From Bacteroidota bacterium (GTDB lineage Bacteria; Bacteroidota; Bacteroidia; Chitinophagales; Saprospiraceae): DNA of 44,099 nucleotides. Positions 8,620 to 16,416 of the stretch are shown here, one piece after another. Position numbers and translations under genes: made by a program. Each line of letters starts with the position of its first letter. The stretch's first letter is position 1. The notes beneath the pieces were generated by a model that was not told where the DNA came from, searched no databases, and worked only from the letters and a program-made list of their open reading frames with translations. The stretch lies in the NCBI GenBank assembly GCA_029557915.1, contig JAKQHS010000051.1, positions 1 through 44,099 of the forward strand, given 5' to 3'.

Positions 8620-9012
8620 CTAAGCTCCGGGGATAGCGGGTACAGAATGCAGCGCAATGCGATTGCCTTCTGAATCCAGGAATACCGCCATAAATCCATA
8701 CTCCGGAGATATTTCGGTTTTGGGGACCAGGATCGTTCCTCCCGCTTCGGGTATGCGGTCCAGGACAATCTGTACATCCGGATTGGCGTTGAGATAGATC
8801 AGGGGGCCGTCCGTGGCTGACGGTTTATAAAAACCCTCCGCATAAGTCAAGGCTCCGCCCACACCCATAATATCCTCCAGCGGAAACATCCTCATTTTAA
8901 TATTGGCTAAATCAAGGGGGTTGAGTTTGACCTGAAAAATAGTTTCATAAAAGGCGGTGGCCCGGTCAAGGTCTGTGGTCGGGATTTCGAACCAGGATAT
9001 GGCGTTTTTCAT
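8620..9012 (-). CDS. VOC family protein (glyoxalase/bleomycin-resistance fold)
   Basis: A 130-residue protein with two beta-alpha-beta-beta-beta modules: WFEIPTTDLDRATAFYETIF at the start and a second half ending FMAVFLDSEGNRIALHS. The AFYE helix and the LDSEGNxIALH strand are hallmarks of the vicinal oxygen chelate superfamily. Candidate metal residues are Glu9 in the first half and the terminal His of IALHS. The specific reaction is unknown. Its stop codon lies at the edge of the tandem repeat, and its start is followed upstream by a TAGGATT array. A second VOC gene follows about 90 bases upstream on the same strand. Confidence 0.88.
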   Translation of the reverse strand: MKNAISWFEIPTTDLDRATAFYETIFQVKLNPLDLANIKMRMFPLEDIMGVGGALTYAEGFYKPSATDGPLIYLNANPDVQIVLDRIPEAGGTILVPKTEISPEYGFMAVFLDSEGNRIALHSVPAIPGA

Positions 9013-9085
9013 GATAGGATTGATAGGATTTGTAGGATTTTAGGATTTTAGGTTTGTGGGATTTTAGGATGGGTGGATTTGGGAC
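9013..9085. repeat. Degenerate GGATT-type short tandem array
   Basis: Repeated TAGGATT/TAGGATTT words separate the two VOC genes. It is the reverse complement of the AATCCTA family seen at 9600-9692, 35453-35530 and 36146-36218. Confidence 0.8.
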
Positions 9086-9103
9086 TTTGGGATGAGGTTT
9101 GGA

Positions 9104-9517
9104 TCAGGTGCTGGGGTTTTCAGAAGGAAGTATTTTTCCAAATTCGTTATCGTGGGGCTCCCAGAGCTCAATTTTGTTTCCTTCGGGATCCAGGATCCAT
9201 CCGAATTTTCCGTATTCATAGACTTCCATATCACCCACTACCTGTACCCCCTCTTCTTTCAGTGTTTTTAACAGTTCCTCCAGGTTTTCCACCCTGAAAT
9301 TAATCATAAAGGGTTTGGTCCCCGGATTAAAATAGGTCGTATCCTCTTTAAATAAACTCCACACGGTGTACCCCTTCTGTCCGTTTTCCTTGTGCCAGGA
9401 AAAGGTGGCTCCGTATTCATCGGTGACCAATCCCAGATGTTTCGAATACCAGGATTTAAGTGAAGTGGCATCTTGGGTTTTGAAAAAAAATCCACCCAGG
9501 CCGGTAACTCTTTTCAT
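9104..9517 (-). CDS. VOC family protein (glyoxalase-like)
   Basis: A 137-residue single-domain VOC protein. The opening GLGGFFFKTQDATSLKSWYSKHLGL is the classic first strand and helix, and FGWILDPEGNKIELWEP is the last strand with the usual metal-ligand Glu (IELWEP). The middle region (TKPFMINFRVENLEELLKTL) is the domain linker. The pattern resembles lactoylglutathione lyase-like proteins common in Bacteroidota. The substrate is not evident. Same strand as the preceding VOC gene but separated by a repeat array, so co-transcription is uncertain. Confidence 0.88.
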   Translation of the reverse strand: MKRVTGLGGFFFKTQDATSLKSWYSKHLGLVTDEYGATFSWHKENGQKGYTVWSLFKEDTTYFNPGTKPFMINFRVENLEELLKTLKEEGVQVVGDMEVYEYGKFGWILDPEGNKIELWEPHDNEFGKILPSENPST

Positions 9518-9540
9518 GACTATGAATTGCCTGTGAAGAT

Positions 9541-9692
9541 ATGGATAGGATTGATAGGATTTTTAGGATTTTTAGGATGGACGGTCTCCTCTTAATCCTT
9601 AAGTACTAAAAATCTTACCAATCCTACCAATCCTACCAATCCTACTAATCCTATAAATCCTACCAATCCTATAAATCCTACTAATCCTATTC
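9541..9692. repeat. Short tandem arrays in opposite orientations (GATAGGATT and AATCCTACC)
   Basis: Between 9541 and 9580 there are TAGGATT-type words. From about 9620 to 9690 there are 9-bp units (AATCCTACC, AATCCTACT, AATCCTATA) in a head-to-tail row of at least eight. The two halves are approximate reverse complements and could pair. The segment lies in the promoter region between the VOC gene and porQ. Confidence 0.9.
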
Positions 9693-9696
9693 CCCT

Positions 9697-9704
9697 TATT
9701 TTTG
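9697..9704 (+). promoter_or_regulatory. -7 element of porQ (TATTTTTG)
   Basis: A perfect TAnnTTTG match 7 bases before the porQ ATG. If it is used, the transcript would be nearly leaderless. It lies directly after the 9-bp repeat array, so the array occupies the -33 and upstream region. Confidence 0.4.
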
Positions 9705-9711
9705 GCAGCGT

Positions 9712-10749
9712 ATGAAGTCAGGCCACCGCTTTCTGATCTTCCTGTTTTTTAGTTTTGGGCCGCTTTCCATTTTTGCGCAAAACGGAGGTCGCGCTATATA
9801 TGAATTTTTACAATGGGGGCCCTCCGCCCGCGTTACGGCACTGGGCGGCCGTTATATTAGCGCCCGGGACAGCGATGTGGTACTGGCCCAGATGAATCCG
9901 GCTGTTTTATCTTTCCAAAGTACGGGCACGATTGCCGTAAACCAGAGTTTTTATCTGGGAGGAACGGCCTATTCCAATCTTGCTTCGGCTTTTCACCTTT
10001 CCAAAGAAAATCTGACCATCCACGGCGCCCTCCAGTATTTAAACTATGGGCGGTTTCAGGGCGCCGATGAATTTGGCAATAAAACCAATGAATTCAAAGC
10101 CCGCGATATGGCGATTGTAGCCGGGGCATCCAAAAAATTGTTTGAATCGCTGAGCATCGGCCTGAACCTCAAATTCATTTTTTCCCAACTGGAAACGTAT
10201 AACAGCAGCGGACTGGGTCTCGACCTGGGTTTGTTGTATGCGCTTAAATCCGGCAGGCAGTCTTTCGGACTGAGTTTCCGGCATATGGGGGTGCAGTGGG
10301 ATCCTTATTGGGAAACGAGGGAAAATCTTCCTTTTAATATTGAAATGGGCTTTACCCAGCGACTGGAACACGTGCCCATCCTTTTTTCCATCACCGCCCA
10401 TGATCTCCACCGCTGGGACCTTCGGTACGATTCCCCGGATGAGGAAACCAACCTTTTTGGAGAGCCCGTCGGAAGGCCTTCGGCGGTCGAACGTTTTGTC
10501 GACAACCTGGCCAGGCATTTGATTTTCAGTTCGGAAGTGCTGATCGGGAAAAACGCGCCCCTGCGTCTTCGCCTGGCTTACCATCATCAGCGTCACCAGG
10601 AACTGAAGGATCAGAATTACCGGGGCCTTTCGGGTTTCTCGGGCGGCCTGGGCCTTAAACTTTCCCGGCTGAGTTTTGATTATGGCCTGGCCAATTATCA
10701 CCTTGCAGGTTCCATGCATTCCATTGGCCTGGGCATACGGGTGAAATAA
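9712..10749 (+). CDS. porQ: Type IX secretion system protein PorQ
   Basis: A 345-residue outer-membrane beta-barrel with a signal peptide (residues 1-22, IFAQN). The mature start GGRAIYEFLQWGPSARVTAL, the following ALGGRYISARDSDV and MNPAVLSFQSTGTIA are the conserved PorQ/FadL-like opening. The remainder is alternating strands ending GSMHSIGLGIRVK. In type IX secretion PorQ belongs to the PorU-PorV-PorQ-PorZ attachment complex that processes C-terminal-domain cargo and anchors it on the cell surface. No other por genes are in the window, which is normal because type IX genes are dispersed. Downstream is a small lipoprotein gene beginning right after the stop. Confidence 0.92.
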   Translation: MKSGHRFLIFLFFSFGPLSIFAQNGGRAIYEFLQWGPSARVTALGGRYISARDSDVVLAQMNPAVLSFQSTGTIAVNQSFYLGGTAYSNLASAFHLSKENLTIHGALQYLNYGRFQGADEFGNKTNEFKARDMAIVAGASKKLFESLSIGLNLKFIFSQLETYNSSGLGLDLGLLYALKSGRQSFGLSFRHMGVQWDPYWETRENLPFNIEMGFTQRLEHVPILFSITAHDLHRWDLRYDSPDEETNLFGEPVGRPSAVERFVDNLARHLIFSSEVLIGKNAPLRLRLAYHHQRHQELKDQNYRGLSGFSGGLGLKLSRLSFDYGLANYHLAGSMHSIGLGIRVK

Positions 10750-10788
10750 ATGACCAACTTTATTCTTCCGTTTTCCGTTCTTATTTAT

Positions 10789-11193
10789 ATGAGGTTTTTA
10801 TTTTTTTCCCTTTTGGGGGGTTTTTTTCTTCTTGCCTGCAGCAAACCCGGGGCGGATCCTGTTTTAGATTGTCCCGGGGAGGGCCGGGTACAGGCCGAAC
10901 TGATCCGTAAGGGCTGTGAGGCCTATGTTTTCCGGCTCATTGAGTATTCGCCCGATGCCCAGGAAAAATGGACCGATATCTTTACCAAAAAGGAGTATTC
11001 CAATGTCATCTCCGTGCTTAATTATTGCGGAGACGATCAAAACAGCAAGGATCTCCAGGCCCTGAACGCCGGTGAATTCGTCAGCTTCAATCTCACGGCC
11101 ACTCAGGAGCATTGCGCGATTCTCTGCCTGGTCTATGAAGCCTCCCCGGCGCCGACCTTCAAGGCCAGCAAAGTCTCCCGGTGTTCCAACTGA
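10789..11193 (+). CDS. Small SpII lipoprotein of unknown function
   Basis: A 134-residue protein with a lipoprotein signal peptide (MRFLFFSLLGGFFLLAC), lipid-attachment Cys at 17. The frame is open from an ATG at 10750, directly after the porQ stop, but the ATG at 10789 gives a normal signal peptide, so I prefer it. The mature domain has five further cysteines (in DCPGEG, KGCEAY, NYCGDDQ, EHCAILCLV), possibly disulfide-bonded. It may be translationally coupled to porQ. I do not recognise the family; a role with type IX secretion is only guilt by position. Confidence 0.7.
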   Translation: MRFLFFSLLGGFFLLACSKPGADPVLDCPGEGRVQAELIRKGCEAYVFRLIEYSPDAQEKWTDIFTKKEYSNVISVLNYCGDDQNSKDLQALNAGEFVSFNLTATQEHCAILCLVYEASPAPTFKASKVSRCSN

Positions 11194-11196
11194 TCT

Positions 11197-11745
11197 TTAT
11201 CTTATTTCATACCACAATTCCACCATTCCGCTTTTGTAAGCCGTTACGTCTTTCAGGTGCAATGCCTCCTCCCGGCCGATGTGGTCCAAAAAACGTTTTC
11301 CGTCGCCCAGCATGACGGGGAGGATAGATAATCTCAGATCATCGGCGAGGTTCAGCCGGATAATGTCTTCGGCAAGCATGGCACCGCCGGCAATCCAGAT
11401 ATTCCTGTATTTGGGTTTTAAATGGGCGTTTACCAGCTTTTCCAGGCTTCCTGAATAAAATTCGATGTTCTTTCCATTGTGCCGGAGGTTCCGGTGGGTC
11501 ACTACCGTCACCGGCGTCTCCCCGTAGGGCCATCCTATTTCCAGGGTGTGTTCATAGGTATGCGCGCCGATCACATAACAGCCTATCGTTTTCAGGAACT
11601 CCTCCTCGTCTTCCCCGGTGACTCCCTTTTCGTAGTAATCCGTGGTTTCAAACCAGGACACGCTGTTGTCTTTTTTGGCAATAAAACCGTCAAGGCTCGA
11701 AACCAGGTGTATGGTCACTTTGGATAGTTCTTCGTTCATATACAA
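11197..11745 (-). CDS. Dihydrofolate reductase family protein (RibD C-terminal type)
   Basis: A 182-residue protein of the RibD_C/DHFR-like reductase family. The N-terminal VTIHLVSSLDGFIAKKDNSV is the diagnostic first strand. YVIGAHTYEH, TPVTVVTHRNL and YRNIWIAGGAMLAEDI form the NADPH-binding core. RLSILPVMLGDGKRFL is the characteristic C-terminal strand-loop. These stand-alone proteins are probably NADPH-dependent reductases of unknown substrate, not essential DHFR. Start: MYMNEE has two candidate Met codons six bases apart. Convergent with the lipoprotein gene, with only 3 bases between stops. Confidence 0.9.
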   Translation of the reverse strand: MYMNEELSKVTIHLVSSLDGFIAKKDNSVSWFETTDYYEKGVTGEDEEEFLKTIGCYVIGAHTYEHTLEIGWPYGETPVTVVTHRNLRHNGKNIEFYSGSLEKLVNAHLKPKYRNIWIAGGAMLAEDIIRLNLADDLRLSILPVMLGDGKRFLDHIGREEALHLKDVTAYKSGMVELWYEIR

Positions 11746-11758
11746 CCTATACGTACGG

Positions 11759-12001
11759 TTATTCTAAGTCCAAAAGTATTTTTAAGTTTTCTCTGATCTT
11801 TTCTGCCGTGGCTCCGTCCGCTGCTCCCAGTTTTTTTACCAGTCGCTGATTGTCTATTGCTCTTATTTGGTCAATCATGAGGTCCCCATCCTCTTTGAGT
11901 CCAAATTTAAACTTTCCCAAATGAACCCTCAATATCTCGGCGTCTGGTTTTATGTTTGTTGTCATTGGGCACACGACGGTCGAATATACCCGACTTCGTT
12001 T
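11759..12001 (-). pseudogene. 5'-truncated MazF/PemK-family toxin remnant
   Basis: The open frame encodes about 80 residues matching the C-terminal two thirds of MazF: a VVCPMTTNIKP strand, LKEDGDLMIDQIRAIDNQRL, then VKKLGAADG and a C-terminal helix ILLDLE. The N-terminal strand with the G-D-I-hydrophobic start and the catalytic Arg loop is missing. In frame upstream there is a stop at 12002-12004, and I found no matching N-terminal residues in the other frames before dinB. No antitoxin gene adjoins. It is best read as a decayed toxin. A GTG at 11974 could permit translation of a 71-residue fragment. Confidence 0.65.
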
Positions 12002-12061
12002 TTAGCTTGTTTTCCTGATTAAATATAGGCCTCTTTTCTCACCATGTCACCTTTTTCGACC

Positions 12062-12069
12062 TATCTTTG
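12062..12069 (+). promoter_or_regulatory. -7 element of dinB (TATCTTTG)
   Basis: A perfect TAnnTTTG match 15 bases before the preferred dinB start. It overlaps the alternative TTG start at 12067, which argues for the ATG at 12085. I see no LexA-type palindrome nearby. Confidence 0.45.
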
Positions 12070-12084
12070 CCTTATTATCCGACC

Positions 12085-13323
12085 ATGTACGACCGCGCCA
12101 TCCTCCATATGGACCTCGATTCCTTCTTTGTCTCTGTGGAATGCCTGCGCAACGCCTCCCTGAAGGGCAAGCCCCTCCTGATCGGCGGCAGCGGCGACCG
12201 GGGTGTGGTGGCCAGCTGCAGTTACGAGGCGCGCCGCTTCGGCATCCATTCGGCCATGCCCATGAAAATGGCCCGCCGGCTTTGCCCCGACGCCCTCATC
12301 CTACGCGGGGATATGGATGCCTACAGCGAATATTCCCGCCAGGTGACCGAATTGATTTCGGGGGAGGCCCCTTGTTTTGAAAAAGCTTCCATTGATGAGT
12401 TTTACCTGGACCTCAGCGGGATGGACCGCTATTTTGGCTGTTACCAGTGGGGGGTGGATTTGCGCAAACGTCTGATCCGCGAAATCGGCCTGCCTATTTC
12501 CATGGCCCTTTCGGTAAATAAAACCGTATCCAAAATCGGGACCGGAGAAGCCAAGCCCAACGGCTCCAAAGAAATCCTGAAAGGAACGGAAAAGGACTTC
12601 CTGGCCCCCTTGTCCACTTCCAAAATGCCGGGAATCGGCGAGGCCATGTATAAAAAACTCAGCTTCATGGGTGTGCGCACCCTGCGGGTACTGAGCGAGA
12701 TCCCGCCCCGCCTGCTGGAAAGGGAATTTGGAAAAACCGGACGGGTCCTCTGGGAAAGGGCCAATGCTTTTGACCCCACCCCGGTCCAGCCCTACAGCGA
12801 AGCCAAATCCATATCCCACGAACAAACCTTCAGCCAGGACACCCTCGACCTCCGCCGTATCCGCAACATCCTGCTCAGCATGGTCGAAAAGCTGGGCTTT
12901 GACCTCAGGCAGTCCAAAAAACTCTGTTCTGTGGTCACTGTCAAGATCCGTTACGCCGATTTTAATACCTATACCCGCCAGCTCCGCATCCCCTATACCG
13001 CCAACGACCGCATCCTGCTGCGCCACGTCTATGACCTCTTTGATAAACTTTATGAGCGGCGCCAGATGATCCGCCTGATCGGGGTCAAATTCAGCGGCCT
13101 GGTCCACGGCCATTACCAGATCAACCTGTTTGACGATACCGAAGAGGATATGAACCTGCTCAACGAACTCGACCATATCCGCAAACGCTGGGGGCCCCAT
13201 GCCATCGGGCGCGCCGTGAATGTCGACCGTAAAAAGGAAGAAGACCACCAAACCCAGCCGTCAAAAACACAAACGGCAGTGACCGACCCGAGGTGGGCTA
13301 AGATGGTAAGGAGGTGGTGGTGA
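12085..13323 (+). CDS. dinB: DNA polymerase IV (Y-family translesion polymerase)
   Basis: A 412-residue Y-family polymerase. Catalytic acidic residues are Asp10 in HMDLDSFF and Asp104-Glu105 in SIDEFYLDLSG. The nucleotide-binding YEARRFGIHSAMPM lies at 48-61. The helix-hairpin-helix thumb is around MPGIGEAMYKKL, and the little-finger domain follows (SKKLCSVVTVKIRYADF). It performs error-prone bypass of lesions, usually as part of damage tolerance. The C-terminus is short and basic-aromatic (KMVRRWW), without an obvious beta-clamp motif at the very end. The start at 12085 is preferred over the upstream TTG because the family begins about ten residues before the first Asp. Confidence 0.95.
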   Translation: MYDRAILHMDLDSFFVSVECLRNASLKGKPLLIGGSGDRGVVASCSYEARRFGIHSAMPMKMARRLCPDALILRGDMDAYSEYSRQVTELISGEAPCFEKASIDEFYLDLSGMDRYFGCYQWGVDLRKRLIREIGLPISMALSVNKTVSKIGTGEAKPNGSKEILKGTEKDFLAPLSTSKMPGIGEAMYKKLSFMGVRTLRVLSEIPPRLLEREFGKTGRVLWERANAFDPTPVQPYSEAKSISHEQTFSQDTLDLRRIRNILLSMVEKLGFDLRQSKKLCSVVTVKIRYADFNTYTRQLRIPYTANDRILLRHVYDLFDKLYERRQMIRLIGVKFSGLVHGHYQINLFDDTEEDMNLLNELDHIRKRWGPHAIGRAVNVDRKKEEDHQTQPSKTQTAVTDPRWAKMVRRWW

Positions 13324-13331
13324 TGGCCATT

Positions 13332-13372
13332 AAGAATTAAGAATTAAGGAATTAAGAATTAAGGAATTAAAA
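13332..13372. repeat. AATTAAG short tandem array
   Basis: A run of AATTAAG/GAATTAAG words (6-8 bp spacing) directly downstream of dinB. It belongs to the general set of short arrays. Confidence 0.85.
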
Positions 13373-13448
13373 AGGAGGGCGCCTTCCTCTTTGTTTGCTT
13401 AATTTTCACTTTGATCCTTTTGCCTTTCTTCATTAAGACCCTGAGTGT

Positions 13449-14114
13449 ATGGACAAACAAATCTTCGGCCAGGTAGATCAATACATCAGCGATCTGTTAT
13501 TGCCCCCGGATCCGGTATTGGACGATACGCTGAAATCCATTGAAAATGCCGGATTGCCGGCCATCAGCGTCTCGCCGGTTCAGGGCAGGTTTCTTCAGCT
13601 TATGGTCCTGCTGACCGGAGCCAGGCGGATCCTGGAATTGGGCACTCTGGGAGGGTATAGTACGATATGCTTGGCCAGGGCCCTGACGGAAAAGGGCCGG
13701 CTGATTTCGCTGGAACTGGATCCGCGCTGCGCCGAAGTGGCCCGGGGCAATATCAACAAGGCCGGGCTGGGCGCTAAAGTTGAAATCCGCGTAGGCAAAG
13801 CCCTCGATTTGCTGCCCGGCATCCTCGCATCAAACGAAGGGCCTTTTGACCTTATTTTTATTGACGCCGACAAACCGCCTTATGCAGAATATTTTGATTA
13901 CGCCGTGAAACTTTCCAGGCCCGGGACTTTAATCATTTGTGACAACGTCATCCGGGAAGGGAAGGTCCTGGATCCCCGCTGTGAGGATGAATTGGTGCAG
14001 GGCGTCCAGCGGTTCAACAAAGCCCTCGCCCGGGACCACCGGGTAACGGCGACCTTGTTCCAGACCATAGGCGCAAAGGAACACGACGGCATGGCTTTGG
14101 CGGTGGTGAAGTAG
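13449..14114 (+). CDS. O-methyltransferase (class I, SAM-dependent)
   Basis: A 221-residue enzyme of the catechol/caffeoyl-CoA O-methyltransferase family (Methyltransf_3). Motif I is RILELGTLGGYSTICLA, with an acidic LISLELDP strand after it. LIFIDADKPPYAEYFD contains the metal- and substrate-binding Asp pair, and IICDNVIREGKV supplies the third ligand region. It probably methylates a phenolic or catechol-like hydroxyl with Mg2+. No partner pathway gene is adjacent. The ORF is complete at both ends relative to the family. Confidence 0.93.
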   Translation: MDKQIFGQVDQYISDLLLPPDPVLDDTLKSIENAGLPAISVSPVQGRFLQLMVLLTGARRILELGTLGGYSTICLARALTEKGRLISLELDPRCAEVARGNINKAGLGAKVEIRVGKALDLLPGILASNEGPFDLIFIDADKPPYAEYFDYAVKLSRPGTLIICDNVIREGKVLDPRCEDELVQGVQRFNKALARDHRVTATLFQTIGAKEHDGMALAVVK

Positions 14115-14124
14115 CGGTGAATCA

Positions 14125-14319
14125 TTGAATACCTGTTCTCAGGGGTTGTGCTTACATCATTTCAGGCTGGGTGAGTTGGACCTGACCCCGGATCCACTGA
14201 CCCCAGGGTTATTCAACTGCGACTTGGGGCGTATTGAATTTGACCGGATCAAAGGCAAGGTCACCGGTTTGAGATTATCCGGCGGGCGGATCAAAAACAT
14301 ACGATTTGAAAAAAATTGA
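14125..14319 (+). pseudogene. Possible remnant of a serine hydrolase C-terminal tail
   Basis: A 64-codon frame whose second half, RIEFDRIKGKVTGLRLSGGR followed by IKNIRF, looks like the C-terminal beta-strand tail found after the beta-lactamase domain in many Bacteroidota serine hydrolases. The first half (LHHFRLGELDLTPD) could be a worn copy of the preceding strands. No catalytic domain lies upstream; the O-methyltransferase ends 10 bases earlier. It is either a decayed gene end or a small orphan; I favour a remnant. Confidence 0.4.
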
Positions 14320-14345
14320 TTGGTAAAAGAGGCCCCTTCGCCCAT

Positions 14346-14375
14346 TTTGCAGACAAATCCGCCCCGTTTGCAGAT
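14346..14375 (+). promoter_or_regulatory. Paired direct repeat, probable LytTR operator (kinase gene)
   Basis: TTTGCAGAC (14346-14354) and TTTGCAGAT (14367-14375) are direct repeats 21 bases apart, about two helical turns. This is the architecture described for LytTR/AlgR regulators: two 9-bp direct repeats with a 12-13-bp spacer. The site lies 46 bases before the kinase gene, and a second copy with the same spacing lies before the barrel gene at 16543. It is likely bound by the regulator at 15481-16176, giving autoregulation. A GACCTTTG at 14403 may be its imperfect -7 element. Confidence 0.65.
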
Positions 14376-14420
14376 CGTTCTTTCCATGCCAAAACAAAAG
14401 GTGACCTTTGGCTTTAGTCC

Positions 14421-15488
14421 ATGAAAAAATCTTTCGTCGTCCTGCTGCACATCGGTTTTTGGGCCTGTTATTTCCTGATGATGTTTATTGTGCTGGGAAT
14501 TTATTCCCGGAGCGTAGCAGATAAGGCGGACCAGGTCGCCAGGGTATGGAATGCCTTTTACAGTGTTCTCCTTTTTGCCTTTATTCCATCGGTCATTTCA
14601 TATTTTATCTATTATTTTATACTTTTTCCAAAATATCTGGAGCAAAAGAAAATTTTGCCTGCTATTCTTTTGGGGCTCCTTTCCTCGGGCGTAGCCGCCA
14701 TCCTGGGTTATATTATAATCCGTTATTTTATTGAAACGGGCCGGATAATAGATATGGATGAAGGGGGGATACACGGCAGGTCCACTGCCGGCCGGGTCAT
14801 CCTGGTCATGACCACGATTGGCGCTCTTTGCGGCACCGTGGCCTTCGTCATCCGGGGCTTTGTCACCTGGTATAATGAGATCAAGCTTAAAGAGGCTTTG
14901 CGGGATAAAAGCCATGCCATGGAAATGGCCTTGGTCAAGTCCCAGCTCGACCCCCACCTCCTGTTCAACACCATAAATAATATCGACGCGCTGATCTTAA
15001 AAGATTCGGTGGCCGCCTCGGAATACCTGAATAAATTGTCGGACATCCTTCGGTTTATCCTGTATGAAACCAAGGGCGATAAAATCCCCCTGGCCAAAGA
15101 GCTGGAATACATCACCAAATACATCGCCCTTCAAAAAATCAGGACGGCCAACGAAAATTATATCCATTTTACGGTTGAAGGCCCTGCGGGTAATAAAAGC
15201 ATTGCCCCCATGGTTTTTATTCCTTTCATTGAAAACGCCTTTAAACACACCAACAATAAAAAGCTCGAAAACGCCATCCGGGTCCAAATCCGGATCCGGG
15301 AAGAAGATATACAATTCCTGTGCGAAAACAAATTTGACCCCAGGCCGGCAGGCCAAGCCACTGCCGGGGGCCTGGGCAATGAACTGATCAAAAAACGGCT
15401 AAACCTGATTTATGGCGGAAAACATACTTTAGAGATGCAAAAAACCAACGACCGTTACCTCGTGCACCTGGCCATTCCCCATGGATAA
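14421..15488 (+). CDS. LytS-type sensor histidine kinase
   Basis: A 355-residue membrane kinase. Four transmembrane helices (about 6-28, 44-70, 79-103, 125-148) are followed by a short coiled stretch and the His_kinase (PF06580) domain. The phosphoacceptor is His179 in LKSQLDPHLLFNTINNID. The ATPase half shows the N-box FIPFIENAFKHT and a late G-box GGLGNELIKKRL. There is no recognisable extracellular domain, so the signal may be sensed in or near the membrane. It overlaps the response regulator gene by 8 bases, showing a coupled pair. Its promoter carries the paired TTTGCAGA site, suggesting feedback. Confidence 0.93.
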   Translation: MKKSFVVLLHIGFWACYFLMMFIVLGIYSRSVADKADQVARVWNAFYSVLLFAFIPSVISYFIYYFILFPKYLEQKKILPAILLGLLSSGVAAILGYIIIRYFIETGRIIDMDEGGIHGRSTAGRVILVMTTIGALCGTVAFVIRGFVTWYNEIKLKEALRDKSHAMEMALVKSQLDPHLLFNTINNIDALILKDSVAASEYLNKLSDILRFILYETKGDKIPLAKELEYITKYIALQKIRTANENYIHFTVEGPAGNKSIAPMVFIPFIENAFKHTNNKKLENAIRVQIRIREEDIQFLCENKFDPRPAGQATAGGLGNELIKKRLNLIYGGKHTLEMQKTNDRYLVHLAIPHG

Positions 15489-16176
15489 TTATACCTGCAT
15501 CATTATAGAAGACGAGCCCCTGGCGCTCGAAAAAACAAAAGATTTTGTGCTCAAGGTCCCCTTTTTAACCTTAAGCGCAACCTTTGACAATGCCCTCACC
15601 GGGCTGTCCTATCTGAATAATAACAAAGTGGACCTTTTGTTTCTGGATATCAACATGGATGAATTGTCCGGCATAGAATTGCTGGAGAGTTCAAAAATAT
15701 CCAGCCAGGTGATCCTGACCACCGCTTATCAGGAATACGCCTTAAAAGGTTACGAATTGCAGATCACCGACTACCTTTTAAAACCCTTTACCTTCAACCG
15801 GTTTTTACAGGCCGTAAACAAAGCCCGGGAAAACCTGGTCCATCGCCCCACCGAACCTTCCCCGGATTTTATTTTCGTCAAAACGGAAAACCGGCTTGAA
15901 AAAATCATGATCAGCGATATCGTCTACATCGAAGGCATGAGGGATTACCGGAGGATCCATACGATGAATAAGCGGGTCATGACCCTTCAGAATTTCAGTG
16001 AATTTGAAAAGCTGATCCCTCCCAGTCAGGTGTGCCGGGTGCACAAGTCCTATATGGTGGCTCTGCATCAGATAGAATCCATAGAAAGGGGAAGGATAAA
16101 AATCGGGGGGGAATTGATCCCCATCTCCGATACTTACAAAGAGGACTTCTTCCAGCTCATCAACAGCCGGCTATAG
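15481..16176 (+). CDS. LytTR-family response regulator
   Basis: A 231-residue regulator. The receiver domain has the acidic pair Glu10-Asp11 (IIIEDEP), phospho-acceptor Asp56 (LLFLDINM), Thr near 80-81 and Lys101 (DYLLKPF). The C-terminal LytTR DNA-binding domain spans about 140-231: FIFVKTENRLEKI, DIVYIEGMRDYRRI, VCRVHKSYMVAL and IPISDTYKEDF. It acts with the kinase encoded immediately upstream. The expected binding sites, 9-bp direct repeats two turns apart, are present before the kinase gene and before the downstream barrel gene, so the likely circuit is autoregulation plus control of that outer-membrane protein. Confidence 0.95.
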   Translation: MDNYTCIIIEDEPLALEKTKDFVLKVPFLTLSATFDNALTGLSYLNNNKVDLLFLDINMDELSGIELLESSKISSQVILTTAYQEYALKGYELQITDYLLKPFTFNRFLQAVNKARENLVHRPTEPSPDFIFVKTENRLEKIMISDIVYIEGMRDYRRIHTMNKRVMTLQNFSEFEKLIPPSQVCRVHKSYMVALHQIESIERGRIKIGGELIPISDTYKEDFFQLINSRL

Positions 16177-16204
16177 TTATTTGAGCGGCCGCCTCTAATA
16201 TCTC

Positions 16205-16405
16205 TTTCGCGACTTTACGCCTCAACGCGAAACCCTTCCATAAGACTTCCGTAAGATCTAATACTTTCCCGTTCGCGTCTTTGCGCCTTTGCGCGAAACC
16301 CTTCAGTTCAGACTATTGGTTATGGTGAGCGAAAGGCATTGAACTTGCTGTTTAATCTGGCTTAATACCTTCCCCCTTCGCGTCTTTGCACCTTAGCGCG
16401 AAATC
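16205..16405. repeat. Three dispersed TTCGCG...CGCGAA palindromic units
   Basis: Units at about 16205-16231, 16272-16299 and 16377-16405 share TTCGCGnCTTTnCGCCT and end GCGCGAAA. The ends TTCGCG and CGCGAA are inverted, so each unit can form a hairpin. The units are spaced irregularly (about 67 and 105 bases) with unrelated sequence between. A fourth, inverted copy lies at 37223-37254. The stretch 16177-16416 otherwise holds nothing I recognise. Confidence 0.85.
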
Positions 16406-16416
16406 GGCTCCGCCCT

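Noticed and set aside
12301-13251. 316-codon minus-strand frame opposite dinB
   Set aside because: Antisense shadow of dinB; composition and lack of motifs point to chance.
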